Below, piece by piece: positions 61,031 through 64,000 of a DNA stretch of 64,000 nucleotides (the stretch's first letter is position 1; each line of letters opens with the position of its first letter). The notes beneath the pieces are model-generated. The model worked only from the letters and a program-made list of their open reading frames with translations, searched no databases and was not told where the DNA came from. The stretch comes from Prosapia bicincta (lineage: Eukaryota; Arthropoda; Insecta; Hemiptera; Cercopidae): contig JBAIZL010000001.1 in the NCBI GenBank assembly GCA_036971475.1, positions 280,548,425-280,612,424 on the forward strand, read 5' to 3'. A program made the translations under genes and the position numbers.

Positions 61031-64000
61031 GCTACCGAATTAAGATATTAATTACCAGTTACCAGTTTATTAATTATTAAAAATCCAATTCTTGTAAGAA
61101 TTATGTTGAAAGACAACTAGCTCAGCTAAATTCCAAAACGGGCATAATAAGTTAATTCAATAAATTACTAGCCAAAACTCAGTATAACATTTCACGCCGA
61201 GAGATAATTACATTTAACATAAATTGTAGCTAGGAGAGTATTAAATTTTTAGACACCTATTTATCAAGAGATACAATTATTTCTCTTTGTTTTATCATTG
61301 AAGCTAGCTGTTAATTTATCAAAATTTATTATTTATAATTTAAATTAAAGTTCAACTCAATTAGTATTTCATGAGTTTTTGTTGTTGATAAATCCTAAAA
61401 ATATTTCATTAACTTTAATCCGTTTAAATACCGGTTTGGCGCCCAACAATAAATTTGTTTAGTAGTAATAATTATAATAATGTATAAGTATAAATTATTA
61501 TTTTTTATTATATTGTTAATTAACATAATACAAGCTAGGTGGTGTTGTAGGTATCATACAAATCCGGAGAAACATATATGTTATAATATATAGTCTATAT
61601 AATTTCATTTTAATGATTTCATATTTTAAGAAAAATTACATTTTCTTTTTAAATATTTGTTTGTTTTTACATTTCAAAAAAGAAATAGTCAAAATATAAC
61701 CTTTCAAGCTTTTCGTCAATTTATCATTACCGACAAATCTACTCGAGTAGAACCTCTTTAGTCGTCATATGTTTTGCTAAAATTAAATGAGTCTTGTTCT
61801 ACCTATTGGCAAGAAATAATGATGTCAATAATAAAAATTTGCTAATTATAAAGGTGAAGTAACCTAAACTAAAGAACAAAGTAAAAACATTATTTCTCGT
61901 GTTATTATTTAATAAATACATAAAATCTTTATGTTTGCAATAATTCTATAAGAAAACCAGATGTCAAAATCATATAGATCGTTTTTAAAAGAGGCGTACG
62001 AATTTAAGACCTTGAATTATTTATATTATACTCTGACAGACTGGTTTTACAATTATAAAAGTCGATTCAAAATAAAAATAGCTCGCCTAAAAACAATAAA
62101 TGAAGTTATATTAACGTTTCTACAAGCACACGCTTCGTACATATTAGCTCCTCGCAGATGTTAGTAGACAAAATACTTGGTCTTGTTTGAACAGTTTTTC
62201 AATAACTGATAATTCGATCAAACTCTCCGTTTCGGAATTGTAAGTCCGAGCACGATGCGTGCTTGGCACGGAAATCTCTCTCGAGTGGCACCAACTCACT
62301 GCATTCTCCCACTCACAACCACTGTCATGCCTTTAACGTTTAACTTAACCTGTAAGATATTTATTTTTGTGATCGATGTTGCAGGATTTCATTTTGACGT
62401 TTGAATGACGTCGAGGCATGTTTTTTATAAAACAAAATCGACACAAATTTATGTGTCTTTGTGGTATTTGTTAAGTATTTGGTTGTATCAGAGGCGGTGG
62501 CTAATGTTAGGAGCCTTTGCACTTTGACAAATGTACAGATTCATTCCAACATGGGACAGGAGAGCTCCACTCCGATAGAGAGCATGTCTGATTTAAGAAA
62601 GCTACCCTAACCTAACAGTAGTATAGCTTGTCCTTACTCTTCATTACAGAAAATATGTCCTTTTCTGCGTCTTACGTATATCCATCTCTTTGATCTTACT
62701 TGTCTGCTTACAATTAAGGAATTACCAATTTATGTGAAGGATAGACCATATCTCTGCTTCCGGTAAGCAATCCTGCACGCTTAAAGCCATAATAAGTACC
62801 ATAAGGGGTAGTAAACTATTGAGGAATTTTACATCAATAACCTAACCCTAGCTCAACTCACATTCTCCACCTCTCCTTGTAAGTGGAAACAGTCATAATT
62901 GCTGTTCGAGCTAAAAGTACAATTAACAGATCCGTAGATGAATGTCAACATGTAAGACTAATATGTATATATCCCGAAAGGTACAGATAATATCCCACAC
63001 TCACTCCTAACGTTGTTCTAATTGTAATACTATCACGGTATTTTGAATATATCTCCGCGAAAGTAAATAGTTCTTTGTGAACTTTTATATAATTAACTTT
63101 CAATTAGGAAAAATTAATCGTTTGAAAGGAATTTATGAATAACAAAATCTTCTCGAATTACTATATGAAATTTGTTAGGAATTTACTGACGTAGCATAAT
63201 TTTATAATCAAATTACTCCATTATATTTGTAAAGAATTGATTGCTTCTTCGAAATATAGCAAATATACGAACAATCTTACTTTATGTACAGTATAACGAT
63301 ATCAGGTCGAGCAACAGAATATTATCCCTCACTGTGGTGAATCCGTTGATATATTTGGCCTTATATCGGGCGAAATCTCAGAAAGGTTTATCCTTTTGGC
63401 ATCTCGGTTTACGCCCCGAAGGACACTACTCCGTTGGGATTGGCCTCTCTTGGAATCAATAAGGGGTTATTGACAGATTGACGGGAAAGCACTGGCCAAG
63501 ACTCACCATGATAACGAAGATTGACAAGGCAGTGAAACGTGACCCGTTGTGGACAGACTGCATTAAAAAATCGCTTTCCTTCACTGACACCGTCTCATAG
63601 ATTGTCAGTTGTTTAAAAGAGCGAGACATATGTCTTGAATGTTCACTGGAAAATATAGTTTTGTAGTAATGTAGTAATTTGTATTAGGATTGATTTTATA
63701 ATTTTTTTTAAAATAAATTCCTAGGCTTGAATCGCAGAATCGCAGAATATTTTAGTTTTTAAAAATAATTTGAATTTAATGACGTGAAACTAAAAACTAC
63801 TTCAGAAGCATTTCTCTATAAAACAGTTGAAAAAACAGTATAATCTCCTTCGTTGCTCACAATATTCCCCTAAAATGGACAAATATCATTTAAACAAAAT
63901 GACGTAATTTTCATTTTTTTATAAGACCTAAGACTTACCAAAGTGTAAGCATTTAATGCAGCATATATGTATATTATTATTGAGTTGTTACGGCTGAATC
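61031..64000. other. Non-coding AT-rich spacer to the window end
   Basis: Includes a weak PLE-like string (minus strand, 61700-61735: GTCGG...GACGAAAAGCTTGAA). No gene recognised. Confidence 0.4.

Noticed and set aside
61700..61735. PLE-like GTCGG...GACGAAAAGC string
   Set aside because: Box and stem are too weak and no flanking PLE sequence; kept only as a note.

Overview
The window looks like AT-rich, repeat-dense nuclear DNA of an arthropod, most likely an insect. The grounds are spliced exons with GT/AG borders, the mix of transposable-element families (DUF4780-type non-LTR, Penelope-like, piggyBac, hAT, mariner and Helitron relics), many long (TA)n and (CA)n microsatellites, and a globin gene whose closest remembered relatives are insect neuroglobin-like proteins. 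A hemipteran is possible but I cannot show it. There is no operon structure and most of the window is non-coding.

Layout. 1-396 is one copy of a ~395-bp block that recurs inverted at 28739-29135; both copies keep a GTAAGT splice donor, and copy B has a short membrane-anchor-like reading frame before it. 1040-6239 is a full-length non-LTR retrotransposon on the minus strand with a 10-bp target duplication, a (TAA)n tail and one long reading frame (DUF4780-like region, APE endonuclease, reverse transcriptase, RNase H, zinc knuckle). 6.9-11.9 kb holds relics: LINE C-terminus, Helitron helicase, a three-copy ~170-bp repeat and a piggyBac-like element between TTAA sites. 14-27 kb is dominated by (TA)n arrays, 5'-truncated Penelope-like element (PLE) ends, many of them head-to-head palindromes, and two minisatellites. 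32-39 kb has large CA/TA arrays and an 86-bp higher-order satellite. 41-44.4 kb has another PLE end, a mariner-family relic and a complete but decayed hAT element with a perfect 8-bp target duplication. 46-50 kb has further inverted PLE-type termini. 50.9-51.3 kb is a non-LTR 3' fragment.

The only host gene I can support is a globin on the minus strand: two exons (54057-54288 and 52502-52633) with distal and proximal histidines, clean splice sites, a stop codon and a polyadenylation signal. Its 5' exon or exons were not found. A decayed copy of a repetitive arthropod protein family (54644-55370) lies just upstream, perhaps in an intron.

The most interesting signal is a set of short motifs with a hammerhead-ribozyme-like core (CTGANGA, then a stem, then GAAA) in which the stem changes sequence but largely stays paired. 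In two coding copies the motif lies about 80-120 nt past the stop codon of a PLE C-terminus. In many copies the element is an inverted dimer with both 3' ends facing outward, often into (TA)n DNA. Hammerhead motifs in PLEs are already described; the palindromic microsatellite-bounded form and the spread of motif families here merit checking.
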